A stretch of DNA of 56,690 nt from assembly GCF_001514145.1 (NCBI RefSeq), contig NZ_KQ948679.1, positions 59,337 through 116,026 on the forward strand. The letters run 5' to 3'. This DNA comes from Streptomyces canus. Its GTDB lineage: Bacteria > Actinomycetota > Actinomycetes > Streptomycetales > Streptomycetaceae. Under the pieces are notes generated by a model. The model was not told the DNA's origin, made no database searches, and worked only from the letters and a program-made list of their open reading frames with translations. Below, piece by piece: positions 16,388-25,389 of the stretch. The stretch's first letter is position 1, and each line of letters starts with the position of its first letter. The position numbers and the translations under genes are program-made.

Positions 16388-16397
16388 ACGCCAAGCT

Positions 16398-17404
16398 GAG
16401 AAGCCGTATCCCAACCGAACGTGATGCCTTGATTCCTGCTGGTCAGGCATGGTTTCGGGCGTGCGACCCTGGCGGGAGACAGGGCATTCGCGCTGCCTGG
16501 CCACCGTGTTCGGATGATCCGGGTTAATCCCGTCGAGTGCCAGCCCGCGGGCAGCGACAGCCGGCGGCGGCTCGCGAAGTCGTCCGGGCTCGTTCGACCA
16601 GGCCCACGATGCGGGTGACACGCTGCTGCGGGAACGCCCCTGGCATCACTGCAGGCCGCGATCGAGAACACCGGCATCCTACTCAGCACTCCGGGTGCGG
16701 CCTGCTCCCAGTCGATGACTCCGGTGGCCATGTTGTGGCCCTCGAAGCGGTCGACGCTGCTCGGCTTGAGGGGCATTGACCGCTCCAACCGCGAGATAGT
16801 GCTGCACGAACGTCATGGCAACACCCGGCGCGCAACGCCCTGACAGCCCCTGCATGCCCGGCTGTCGTGTCGTATGGACCGGGACTCGGCTGAAGTCCCA
16901 TGCTCTGGTGCCCTTCTCCAGGTACGACGAATGGCGCCGCAGGACCGACACCTGGCGCTTGTCCGGCGTCGTCGGGTGGGGCGCGGTCTGTGCCTTTCGG
17001 GACGCGGCGAACACAACCACTGCTCCTCAGCTCTCGCTGTCCGCATGCCAAGGAAGCACCGCGTTGTGGGGGCTGCCCCAAGAGCGGCATGTGCCCGCCT
17101 CGTATGGCTACGCCGGGGGCGTCGCTCCGCGCCGCAGCCACGTCACCGCCCGGTCGAGCAGCGCCCTCCCTCGGGTGAAGGCGCCAGGACCAGCGAACCG
17201 GCCCTGCACACCGAGGCGTCGCCACCCATCTGGCCAGCACAGCGAGTCCGAGGAGACGGGCCCGCATGCCTGGGTGGCCTGGAATTCGGGCGTCGGCGGC
17301 AGCATCGACGACACCGATCCGTTCGCCGCCGAACCCTGCTGGCTGGTCGACGACGGCGACGACGACCTCCCCGTCTCCGCCTCACGGTGAGCCGCGTGCG
17401 CTGA
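16398..17404. other. About 1 kb without a recognisable gene
   Basis: All long open frames here lack ribosome binding sites and none gives a recognisable family. Composition is somewhat less biased than in the neighbouring genes. The stretch probably consists of decayed sequence between the transposon and the lysozyme gene. I see no terminator of note. Confidence 0.4.
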
Positions 17405-17407
17405 GCC

Positions 17408-17977
17408 TCAGCCGGACGGAGCCAGTTCCCGGCTTACGGACCAACCGTGCAGGGCCTGCTTGTCCCTGAAGTTTCCGACGTTGGTGTCGACCGGGTCGTC
17501 GGTGTACTGGTGGAACAGCCACGGGTGCCGAATGTCGGGCCGACCGGGCCTTCCGTTGTAGTGGGCGATCCAGAGGCCGTCCCCGGCGAAGGACGTACTG
17601 TCACGGTGCAGCCAGAAAGCCCGGTTGCAGTACAGGACCGTCTTGTGTCCGGCCGCCTTCCGCTGCACCCGCTTGATCCAGTTGTCCTTGAAGGAGTTGG
17701 AGACGTCGCCGTCCTCCCAGTCGAGGGCGAGAATATCCCCCTTCGCCAGACTGATCTTGGAAAGGAAGTAGTCAGCCTGAGCTTCCATGGAGCCGGGCCG
17801 GGCGAAGTGATAGAAACCGGTCACCAGTCCGGCGTCTCGTGCGGTCTTTCGCTGAGCGATCCACTTGGGGTTTGTGTAGGTGGTTCCCTCCGTGATTTTG
17901 ATGAATACGAAGGCGAATCCGTCGGTGTGGTATTTCTCCGGCTGGTATGACGAGACGTCGATTCCTCTGATGGTCAT
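17408..17977 (-). CDS. GH25-family lysozyme (muramidase)
   Basis: The 189-residue product is a compact glycoside hydrolase family 25 domain: IRGIDVSSYQPEKY at the start with the nucleophile-region Asp, FAFVFIKITEGTTYTNP, GFYHFARPG, ILALDWEDGD with the catalytic Asp/Glu pair, and LWIAHYNGRPGRPDI with WLFHQYTDD near the end. It would cleave the MurNAc-GlcNAc bond of peptidoglycan. No signal peptide precedes this start. The ATG at 17977 has GAGGAG seven bases upstream, but the frame is open further up into the LGFP-repeat sequence, so it may be the second half of a once longer LGFP-GH25 protein. Confidence 0.88.
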   Translation of the reverse strand: MTIRGIDVSSYQPEKYHTDGFAFVFIKITEGTTYTNPKWIAQRKTARDAGLVTGFYHFARPGSMEAQADYFLSKISLAKGDILALDWEDGDVSNSFKDNWIKRVQRKAAGHKTVLYCNRAFWLHRDSTSFAGDGLWIAHYNGRPGRPDIRHPWLFHQYTDDPVDTNVGNFRDKQALHGWSVSRELAPSG

Positions 17978-18408
17978 AGTCGGCTCCTCAGTGCGCGGCG
18001 AGGCGGCCTGGCGACCCGCGCGCGCATGATGTCCATCGTGAACCTTGGGGTTGATCTTGCCGAGCTGCCACTCCAGGTGACCGATCACGCTGTCGGAGCC
18101 CCAGCCATACGCACGGCAGATTGCGTGCCCGCCTTGGAACCTGTTGTTGCGGTTGTCCGGTGGCCCATTTCGTCCGAGACGGGATAGCGGAGGAAGGAGC
18201 ATTCCCATCCCATCCGCGGCCACAGGTCGCGGATGTCGCCGTGAACTTCATGGGCGCCTGTGTTCGGCGTCCAGTAGATCGAGCCGCCCTCGAAGTCACG
18301 TGAACTGCCGCGCCCGTCGGGATTCGGACCTTCCTGACTGCCGGCCCCGACGTCGACCGGTGCGCCGATCCAGGGGATCTGACCCCACTTCTCATCGATG
18401 GCCGTCAT
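17978..18408 (-). pseudogene. Frameshifted LGFP-repeat cell-wall protein
   Basis: Starting at the ATG at 18408 the frame reads TAIDEKWGQIPWIGAPVDVG, GSIYWTPNTGAHEVHGDI and FLRYPVSDEMG, the signature of LGFP repeats that bind mycolate or peptidoglycan layers. Around 18165 the repeat pattern jumps to the neighbouring frame (GPPDNRNNRFQGGH), which then runs in frame into the GH25 lysozyme. A single indel therefore separates a possible LGFP-lysozyme fusion into two pieces. Confidence 0.7.
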
Positions 18409-18694
18409 GGAGTTCTCCCAGCTCAGTTACGGTCTGTTTTCATTCTCGCGCGGTGCACCGACCTCGGCATCTCGATCATCCCGCCCGGCGGGAACGTCAC
18501 GCAGGCACCGAAATTGCCGTCCCCGTGCGCGCCTCGAGGCGGCTCCCGCCACCGGTGAGCCGTGCGGACTCCTCCTACCTGCCACAGGAGTTGCTGTGCA
18601 CGGAGACCGCGGCCTGACCGACCGTTCCGGAAGCCCCGGTGATGCCACGCAAAACAGTGCTGCCGTGCGCCCCCCTGCCGCAGAGCCGCACCGC

Positions 18695-19840
18695 TCAGTG
18701 ACGGCGGTCCCAGAACGGGGTGTCCCAGCGTTGTTCCCTGCGGTACTGTGCGGCCCTTGTCTCCAGGTACTCGGCGTGAACGGCTGTCATGCGGCGTGCG
18801 TACGCCGCCATGGCATCGGTGTCACCGCCCTCGGCGGCCAGGATCGCCCGCGCCCCCACCAGGCCGGTGGCCAATGCGGTGACGATCCCCCGGGCAGCCA
18901 GCGGGTCCGTCGCGGTGGCGGCGTCTCCCACCGCCACCCAGCCCCGGCCGGCCGCAGGAGTGGCGCAGGCCGAGCCGGCGGCGAACACCCGCAGCCGGCG
19001 CGACGGTTGCTCCCGGCCGGCGATCCGTTCCCGGATATGACCGGCACGCTGTGCCTGGGCCCACCACACGTCCCGATCCAGCAGGCGTACCCCGGCGAGG
19101 AGATCGGCGTCGGTCATGGCCATGAGAACCCGCTCACCCCCGGGTAGCGATGCGGTGTACCACCAGCCCCAGCGAGTGGCCTGCACCAGCGAAGTTCGGT
19201 CCGGACAGGCGGCCTGCTTCGGCGGGCCCAACAGCGCAGCGACCGCGATCAGTCGGTCGGAACGGGTGCGCCCCGCCCCGACGCGACGAGCCAGCCGAGC
19301 GGCCCGCCCCGTGGCGTCCACCAAGTGGCCCGCCTCCAGCACATCGCCCTCGCCGGTGGCGATCTGCCAGCGGCTCCGATGCCGGCGAGCGTCGCGCACA
19401 TGTCCGGCGTGCCAGAGAGCACCACCGGCAAGGGTCGCTTCGACCAGGGCGGCGTCGAACCGGGTGCGGTCCAGATGCCATCCCTCGCCGTACGGACCGA
19501 GCCCGTGGTCCGCCGCGGTGAGCGCATCCTGGCCCCAGGCGGCCTGGTTGCCGTAGCAGGGAGCGTGCCCGTCGCCGGTGAGCCCGTTGAGCACTCCCAG
19601 CCGTTCGAGAAGCGGGCGGGCGGTGGGAGCGAGACTCTCCCCGACCCGCCAGTCGGGGGAGGTCCTCGGCGAGACGAGGACGACGCTCGCCCCTGCCCGG
19701 ACGAGGGGCAGCGCGGCGGCACACCCGGCGGGGCCTGCGCCGGCGACGAGAACGTCGAAGCGCCGGCTCCTCTCGCAGCCGCTCGACCCGCCGCTGTTCA
19801 ACGCACCGCTCCCGCCTGTGCCCGGCCTACCCGGTCTCAT
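18695..19840 (-). CDS. lodB: LodB-like FAD-dependent maturation protein
   Basis: The 381-residue flavoprotein has the FAD dinucleotide fold at its N-terminus (FDVLVAGAGPAGCAAALPLVRAG), the halogenase-like RVGESLAPTARPLLERLG, and the second FAD motif GWVAVGDAATATDPLAARGI. LodB-type proteins are needed to form the cysteine tryptophylquinone cofactor of LodA-type amino-acid oxidases. Here its ATG at 19840 overlaps the stop of the LodA-like gene as ATGA, so the two are coupled. The assignment rests on this pairing. By sequence alone it could be another flavin-dependent halogenase-like oxidoreductase. Confidence 0.82.
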   Translation of the reverse strand: MRPGRPGTGGSGALNSGGSSGCERSRRFDVLVAGAGPAGCAAALPLVRAGASVVLVSPRTSPDWRVGESLAPTARPLLERLGVLNGLTGDGHAPCYGNQAAWGQDALTAADHGLGPYGEGWHLDRTRFDAALVEATLAGGALWHAGHVRDARRHRSRWQIATGEGDVLEAGHLVDATGRAARLARRVGAGRTRSDRLIAVAALLGPPKQAACPDRTSLVQATRWGWWYTASLPGGERVLMAMTDADLLAGVRLLDRDVWWAQAQRAGHIRERIAGREQPSRRLRVFAAGSACATPAAGRGWVAVGDAATATDPLAARGIVTALATGLVGARAILAAEGGDTDAMAAYARRMTAVHAEYLETRAAQYRREQRWDTPFWDRRH

Positions 19841-21465
19841 GGTCGGTTTCGTTCTGTCTCGACCAGCATCGGGCTGCCGCTGGGGCCGGGCCGGCCGACG
19901 ACGAACCCGAGAGTGCTCCACTTCTCGACCATCTCGTTCATACCTTTTTCTGCGTTTTCACCGTCGCCGATACCGCGGTCCCACTCCTGGAACGCCGCGG
20001 CCGCTGCGTCCTGCACCAGCCCGTCGTGTGCCGGCTCGGGAAGGACTTCATCGGGGCGGGAAGCCGGCCACCAGTGGTCCATGCACATGTAGAAGTCGGC
20101 CTGCCAGGGCAGGGCCATGTACTTGGTGACATCTCCGGCGACCAGATCTTCGCGCAGCCGGAAGGGCGCCGCCCAAGTGGACTGCTGGTCAGCGATGTAC
20201 GTCATCTCGATGCCTGGGAAGAATCCACCGCCGCTCGCTGTCTCCAGCGCAGCCCGCACCAGGGCGTGGGGCTGGTCAGCCGGCGCGATAGCCTCGAAAG
20301 GAATCGGGGCGGGCACCCCTGTCCAGTCGGCCAGGAAGTCGCCGGCGGCCCAGCGTTGCATCCGCGCGTACTGGCCGGGCAACAGCGCCAGCCACGTCCG
20401 TGGCCGGTTCGGCTGAGCGTCCCCGTCATCACCGGAGAGCACGGGCATGAACCCCGCGTTGGCCTGGCTTACGTCGTCCACCAGTCCGGGCTTGCGCAAC
20501 CTCTTGAAGACGGCCTGACGCGCAACGGCGTCGTCTGGGGCGTTCGACGACAACCGGGCGAGGCGGGCCGGCGTGAGGAAGTTGCGCCGGGGATCGCCGT
20601 GCATCGCTCGCGCGCTCTTGTTGACCCATGCCAACGCGACCGGGCGGGCGAGCAGCGGGTAGACGTCGCGGGTGAAGGAGACTTCCGGCGGCGTGGGCAG
20701 TCCGCCCGACACGCGGGCGGCCTCCAGCGCGACGTCGTATAGGGTGACCACGCTCGGTACTCCGTTGGCGTAATCGGGCGGGGCCACCACGACCCGGGCC
20801 GAGGTCACTGGGACCTGACGCCCGTCTGGGCTCAGGCGCACGGTGGCGCTGACCGTGCCGTCCGAGGTGTCGTCGTACCAGGAGTCGTTGTTGGCGTAGT
20901 GGCTGAGCGGATTGGCGGGCTTGACCGAAGCGGACGTGCCGAAGCCGCCGAGGACGAGCAGTCGGCCGGCCTCGTCGGTGCGCAGTTCGCCCAGCGGTAC
21001 CGGGGTGCCCAGGAAGGTCCCGGTGTCGAACCTGGCGTCCGTGCCGTCCTGGGACGGACCGGTCACGCTGCGCGGCCCCGGCCGGATGACCAGCCGCGCC
21101 CGAGCGGCGGGATCAGTGGGATCGATGTGCTGATTACGGCGGTTGGAGTCGGCGGTGGACTCATGGAAGCGCCCGGCGAACTTGAACCACTCACCCTTGG
21201 CATTGGCCAGTTCGGCGGTCCACACGATCTGCGCTTCGGCCGACGTGAGCTCGCCCAGGACGGTGCCGGCCCGGTCATAGCCGTACATACGGAACCGGGC
21301 GGCCTGACGTTTGATCCGCCCGTCGGCGTCCTTGAAACCGCCGGACGGACTCGGCGGGACCCCAGGGGTCTCAGGGCCGTTGAAGAAGCCGTCGGGGCTG
21401 TTGCCTACCCGCGCGATGCCGATCGTGGGATGGATCTCGCAGCGTGCGACGTCATCGAGATTCAT
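19837..21465 (-). CDS. lodA: LodA/GoxA-like CTQ-dependent amino-acid oxidase
   Basis: The 542-residue product begins with CEIHPTIGIARVGNSPDGFF, typical of LodA-type proteins, and has the C-terminal LPWQADFYMC and WWPASRPDEV block. By spacing, the cysteine tryptophylquinone would be built from C461 (DFYMC) and W516 (EKWSTLGFV). Family members oxidise a free amino acid (lysine epsilon-amine in LodA, glycine in GoxA) and release H2O2, which is antibacterial. The ATG at 21465 is preceded by GGGAGCT. The substrate cannot be read from the sequence. It forms an operon with the LodB-like gene. Confidence 0.85.
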   Translation of the reverse strand: MNLDDVARCEIHPTIGIARVGNSPDGFFNGPETPGVPPSPSGGFKDADGRIKRQAARFRMYGYDRAGTVLGELTSAEAQIVWTAELANAKGEWFKFAGRFHESTADSNRRNQHIDPTDPAARARLVIRPGPRSVTGPSQDGTDARFDTGTFLGTPVPLGELRTDEAGRLLVLGGFGTSASVKPANPLSHYANNDSWYDDTSDGTVSATVRLSPDGRQVPVTSARVVVAPPDYANGVPSVVTLYDVALEAARVSGGLPTPPEVSFTRDVYPLLARPVALAWVNKSARAMHGDPRRNFLTPARLARLSSNAPDDAVARQAVFKRLRKPGLVDDVSQANAGFMPVLSGDDGDAQPNRPRTWLALLPGQYARMQRWAAGDFLADWTGVPAPIPFEAIAPADQPHALVRAALETASGGGFFPGIEMTYIADQQSTWAAPFRLREDLVAGDVTKYMALPWQADFYMCMDHWWPASRPDEVLPEPAHDGLVQDAAAAAFQEWDRGIGDGENAEKGMNEMVEKWSTLGFVVGRPGPSGSPMLVETERNRP

Positions 21466-21864
21466 GGCAGCTCCCGGTGAAGGGTTCGGGCATTCGGAGG
21501 GAGCGTGACGCTGCCCCGGCTCAGCCGGGTGCGGAGCACATGACGACGTCCCGGAGCAGCTCTCCCTTGTCGACACCGCTGCCGTCCTCACGAGGTGCGG
21601 CAACGCTGAGAGTTCGCTCGCTACCCGCTCAGGCCCGGCGATACGGAGGACGGAGATCCATCGTCCCCCCGATCGTGGGTGGTGGCAATCTGGTGGTGAT
21701 CCGGCGCAGCCCAGGTACCGACCTGCGTTCCGAGGCGATGTCCGGGGCCGAGTGGCAACTGGTCGCTTCAGGTGAACCGCATTGCGCGCCTGGCACATCG
21801 CGGCGGGTCGACCTGTTCTTCTGGGCGGGTGTGCCGCGCCGAACGGCGACCATGAGGAGGAAAC
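21466..21864. other. Divergent intergenic region between lodA-like and DUF899 genes
   Basis: The 400 bases must hold both promoters, as the two genes point away from each other. A short hairpin (CCCGGCT/AGCCGGG) is visible near 21513-21528. No open frame here has a good start site or known homology. Confidence 0.4.
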
Positions 21865-22545
21865 ATGCGCGTGACCAACCTCGGCAACGAATCCTCTCAG
21901 TACACCGCCGCCAGGGAAGAACTGCGCCGGGCGGAGACCGAGCTGATGCGCCAGCGCGAGCACGTCGCCGAGCTGAAGCGACGCCTGCCCGAGGGCCCGG
22001 TCGTCGAGGACTATCTGTTCCACGAGGGGCCGACCGACCTGGCGGCCGGGGACGATCCGGTGCGCGAGGTCCGGCTCAGCGAGCTCTTCTCCGGCCCTGA
22101 CCGGCCGCTGATGCTCTACCACTTCATGTACGGAAAGGAACAGGACCGGCCCTGCGCCTCGTGCACGATGTCGATCGACGGCTTCCATTCGGTCGCCGAC
22201 CACCTGGCCGGCACCCTTGACTTCGCCGTCGTGGCCGCCGCCGAGCTGCCCGCGCTGCGCGCGTATGCCAGGGACCGGGGCTGGACGGGGTTGCGGCTAC
22301 TCAGCGCAGCACCGAGCCGCTTCAAGTACGACCTGGGCAGCGAGGACTCCGCCGGTGGTCAGGACGCCACCGTGTCGGTGTTCACCCGCGACGAAGGCGG
22401 TGCGGTGCGCCACTTTTACAGCACCCGTGTGCGGATGGCCGACGGCAACGGCCAGCAGGCCACCGACCTGCTCAGCCCCGTCTGGCACCTGCTCGATCTC
22501 ACCCCACAAGGCCGTGGCGACTGGTATCCCCGGCTCTCCTGGTGA
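21865..22545 (+). CDS. DUF899-family thioredoxin-like protein
   Basis: The 226-residue product begins with a coiled helix (TAAREELRRAETELMRQREH) and continues with GPDRPLMLYHFMYGKEQDRPCASCTMSIDGFHSVADHL, the hallmark of the DUF899 group with its C-x-x-C pair. The end WHLLDLTPQGRGDW is also typical. The fold is thioredoxin-like but the biochemical role is unknown. The start is strong: GAGGAGG lies just before the ATG at 21865. Confidence 0.88.
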   Translation: MRVTNLGNESSQYTAAREELRRAETELMRQREHVAELKRRLPEGPVVEDYLFHEGPTDLAAGDDPVREVRLSELFSGPDRPLMLYHFMYGKEQDRPCASCTMSIDGFHSVADHLAGTLDFAVVAAAELPALRAYARDRGWTGLRLLSAAPSRFKYDLGSEDSAGGQDATVSVFTRDEGGAVRHFYSTRVRMADGNGQQATDLLSPVWHLLDLTPQGRGDWYPRLSW

Positions 22546-22566
22546 CGGTCGGAGGGTGCCGCTGCG

Positions 22567-23328
22567 TCAGTGAGGAGTCAGATCGCCGGTTTCAAAGTAC
22601 AGCTCGGTGCCGGCCTCGACCTCGACCGTCACATGCCCGCCGCTGACCGCGGCGACGGCAGCCGCTCGTTCCCGTTCCCTGAGCTTCCCGCCGAGCTCGT
22701 CCGGACGACCGGTGACGGTGACCTCGATGCCATGGCGCAGCTGGTCGTCGGACACGTCCAGGCCCTGGACGTCGGCCGTCATCAGGTGATCGAACTCCTG
22801 ATGGCTCGCGGGCTGGAAGGGGCCGGTGATCAAATGCGCCAGGAACCGCTCCGGCCCCTTGCCGAACAGGAGGTACGTCAGCTCCTCCCGCTGCTGGTCG
22901 GCCGCGGTGAACTTGTGGTGGGTGACCACATCGACCACGTCCACCACGACATCGGAGGCGATCTCGACAGGCGTCTCGGGATGGGCTTCCGGCTGTTCGA
23001 AGTGGTTGCGGAACAGGCTCCCGGTGAACGAGGTGCGGGCGGGCGGTTCGCCCGCCTCGCCGGGATAGAGGTCGGACAGCGCGAACATCTCGGGTGCGAA
23101 GGTGTAGAACCGGGCTTCCGGGTGCGCCTTGCGGTCGTTGCGATACGCACGCTGGAAGGACCCGAAGGACCCTTCCAGGATCAGCTGCGTGTTGTGCGGT
23201 TCATGAGCCATCGGCAGGTGGGAAAGGAAGGGGGTGTCGTCACCCACCACCGCCATACCGTGGAAGGAAGGGGCTTCGGGTTCCGGGTGTCCGCCTGCGT
23301 GGTGCATGTGGCCGCTGTGCTCGTCCAT
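22567..23328 (-). CDS. Hypothetical protein, His-rich N-terminus
   Basis: The 253-residue product starts with a histidine-rich segment (MDEHSGHMHHAGGH) that may bind metal. It contains HNTQLILEGSFGSFQRAYRND, a VEIASDVVVDVVDVVTHHKF stretch, and FGKGPERFLAHLITGPFQPA. I do not recognise the family. A decayed copy of its C-terminal half lies at 26386-26760 on the same strand. The ATG at 23328 follows an AGGTGG site. Its stop is 20 bases from the convergent DUF899 stop. Confidence 0.7.
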   Translation of the reverse strand: MDEHSGHMHHAGGHPEPEAPSFHGMAVVGDDTPFLSHLPMAHEPHNTQLILEGSFGSFQRAYRNDRKAHPEARFYTFAPEMFALSDLYPGEAGEPPARTSFTGSLFRNHFEQPEAHPETPVEIASDVVVDVVDVVTHHKFTAADQQREELTYLLFGKGPERFLAHLITGPFQPASHQEFDHLMTADVQGLDVSDDQLRHGIEVTVTGRPDELGGKLRERERAAAVAAVSGGHVTVEVEAGTELYFETGDLTPH

Positions 23329-23639
23329 GACTTTCCACCTGTTCGATCGGACCCGCCGGGGGGATGCTGTCGGATGGCGGCGGTGTGTGGATGAAGAGCG
23401 CGGTCGAGGATCCCTCGTGCGGGAACGACCGGCTCCAGGTGCGCGAAGTGTCCTGGCGCACCTACGCCCCTCTCTCAAGGATGTGTCCGGCCGGGGCGCG
23501 ACGCATCTTGGGACGCCAGCCCCGAGCAGGGCCGGATTTCCACCCGCCCTCAAGGCATCAGGGCGCCTCAAGGCACCGTGGACGAGGGGAGTTTGAGCCG
23601 GATCGGTGCCAGGGAGGGGACGCGCTGCGCGCGCCGGCG

Positions 23640-24013
23640 CGACCCGCACCGCCGGGCATGGACCATCGAGGCACACAGAACCGTTGGGATGGCCTTCAGT
23701 CTGGACAGCCGTATCCTCGCCACCGGCCGGCTACGACGGGACACCACGCTTGTGGGATGCGGACACCAGCGAACTGCGCACCGCGCTCACCCAGCACACC
23801 GCAGCAATGAATGCCATGGCCTTCAGCCCCGACGGTCGCACCCTCGCCGGCAGTTACGCCGGGACGGTACGGCCGTGGGACGTCGTCACCTCTCTCGACC
23901 CCGCCCGGGCTATCAAGCAGATCTGCCACACCTTCAACCGCGACCTCACTCAGCAGGAACGCGCGGTCTACCCTCCCGGCGAATCAGCGGACCATGTATG
24001 CCTATCTGACTGA
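23640..24013 (+). pseudogene. WD40-repeat protein, C-terminal remnant with frameshift
   Basis: Reading two frames in turn gives IEAHRTVGMAFSLDSRILATG, then TPRLWDADTSELRTAL, AAMNAMAFSPDGRTLAG and TVRPWDVVTSLDP, which are WD40 blades. They are followed by the usual Streptomyces WD40 tail (AIKQICHTFNRDLTQQERAVY). The frame change is near 23725. The N-terminal part is absent. It is a broken end of a larger gene. Confidence 0.75.
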
Positions 24014-24084
24014 TGCCGTGTCCTTCAGCAGAGGATCCACCCCTTGCCCCCGCACCCTGCCCCACCCGCGTCTGCACCCGCACG

Positions 24085-24475
24085 CACCGCTTGGCCGAGT
24101 GCAGGGGCGACCGGGCCGGCCCGGTCGCCGTAGTGGCCCTCGCCGACGCCACCGTTGCGCTCGTAGACGTTCAGGACGCCGCCGGAGAACATGCACGTCT
24201 CGCGCGACTGCTCGCCCGGGTCCTGGACCGCTTTCCGGATCAACTCGACCAGCCCGTACGCACCCTGGACCTGATGGACGACGAGGAACGCGACACCGCC
24301 ACGGCGTACGAGTCTGGCCCCCTGCGCGCCGACCACCCGTGCCACGAGGCTCGCCCGGCACCTGCCGAACGGCCGAACGCGCCCGCCGTGCCCCGGCCAG
24401 GGAGGCTCCCGTTAGCGTCGCCGCGCCCAGGTTGACGTGGGTGAGGTCGGCTTGTCTGAGTTGAGCGCCGGCTAG
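24085..24475. other. Mixed gene debris: NRPS-linker-like and pentapeptide-repeat fragments
   Basis: On the plus strand about 24085-24320 reads HARLARLLARVLDRFPDQLD and then TLDLMDDEERDTATAYESG, which resembles the linker between NRPS condensation and adenylation domains. On the minus strand about 24405-24475 reads LAGAQLRQADLTHVNLGAAT, a run of pentapeptide A(D/N)Lxx repeats. Both are short and without starts. They look like scraps joined by deletions. Confidence 0.35.
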
Positions 24476-24559
24476 GTGATTCGGTACGGGTGAGGGCGGT
24501 GAGGGCCGCCTGTACGTCGGCTGCTGGTTCGGCCGGAAGGTCGTTGTCTGGATCTTCGG

Positions 24560-25090
24560 GGTGACTGACTTCCTCGGGTTGTTGTCGGCTGCTGGGTGAG
24601 GAGCAGTCTGGTGCCGGCCAGGCAGCCGTCGATGAGGTCGGGCTGGAAATGGATATGACGTAAGCCTCGGCGGAGGGTGGGTTCGAGGTGCTCGTCGTCG
24701 GTGAAGGCGGTGTTGGCCAGGGGCCCGCGCCGTAACAGGGACCAGACACCCTCGACCAGGTTCAAATCCGGTGCATAGAAGGGCAGTTGGATGATGGTGA
24801 GCCAGTCGTGTGCGGCCGCGCACTCGCGCACCCCGGCTGCCCGGTGGGTGTCGAGATTGATGCCCCTCAGCTTGGGCAGTTTCGGCGGCCCAGCAAAGGC
24901 GGAGCGCATCCATCCCGCCCTCTCGCCAGGCACGACCCAAGCGCTCCACCGACCGCTCACTCACCCGCAGATCCTTCGCGATCACCGCAGTGCTCTCACT
25001 ACGGCCGAACCGCTCCCGTGCCTCGCAGCGGATCCGCTCACGAAGCCGCCGCCTCTCGGCGGTCAGCCCGCCAATCTGCGGGTACCGCAT
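24560..25090 (-). pseudogene. IS630-type transposase, internally deleted and frameshifted
   Basis: The start at 25090 gives the helix-turn-helix region of an IS630 transposase (TAVIAKDLRVSERSVERLGRA, WREGGMDALR). The frame then shifts to AGPPKLPKL, and the sequence jumps directly to RAAGVRECAAAHDWL and QLPFYAPDLNLVEGVWSLL, the C-terminal catalytic Asp/Glu block. The middle third is missing. The tail GLRHIHFQPDLIDGCLAGT is intact. Confidence 0.8.
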
Positions 25091-25389
25091 GCCACCGGCC
25101 TACCGCAGGGATCACCACCCGTCACCACCCCCGACAACACACCGAGGAGGTCAGTAGGAGCTGGTGCGGCTTTCGCCGCACGGTGGCGGATGGAGTGGCA
25201 GAGGGCGCGAACCGCGTCGGTGGCCTGGGACGCGCTGCAGGACTACCTCGACGCCCGTATGGAGGGGTGGCTGTTCCAGACGGCGATCGGCGGTCAGCTC
25301 CGTGGGCGGGCAGAACAACACAGTCGGCAAATCGGTCCGAGACCCCCAGGTGCCCGCCGCGTGACGGACGTCGCGTGGGAGGGGACCGG

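Larger units (their letters stand above)
13151..16397 (+). mobile_element. Insertion sequence bounded by 19-bp inverted repeats, carrying a nested IS1182-type element
   Basis: A perfect 19-bp inverted repeat (AGCTTGGCGTTTATCCTCG) lies at 13151-13169 and, reversed, at 16379-16397. Inside is a DDE transposase gene split by a second element at 14580-16231. Without the inner element the outer one would be about 1595 bp. Next to the left end, 13206-13273 contains a further inverted repeat (GCGGCCGTTCTC ... GAGAACGGCCGC) directly upstream of the transposase start. No target duplication is obvious at the outer ends. Confidence 0.8.

Noticed and set aside
16398..17404. Overlapping open frames of 80-190 codons on both strands
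   Set aside because: They are mutually overlapping, lack ribosome sites and show no family features, so no gene is called.
18695..19840. Flavin-dependent halogenase
   Set aside because: The GESLAP segment resembles halogenases, but the halogenase WxWxIP motif is not seen, and coupling with a LodA-like gene makes LodB the better call.
24085..24330. NRPS condensation-adenylation linker-like sequence on the plus strand
   Set aside because: Only about 70 residues resemble a linker, with no core motif and no neighbouring NRPS. It is kept only as debris, not as a gene.
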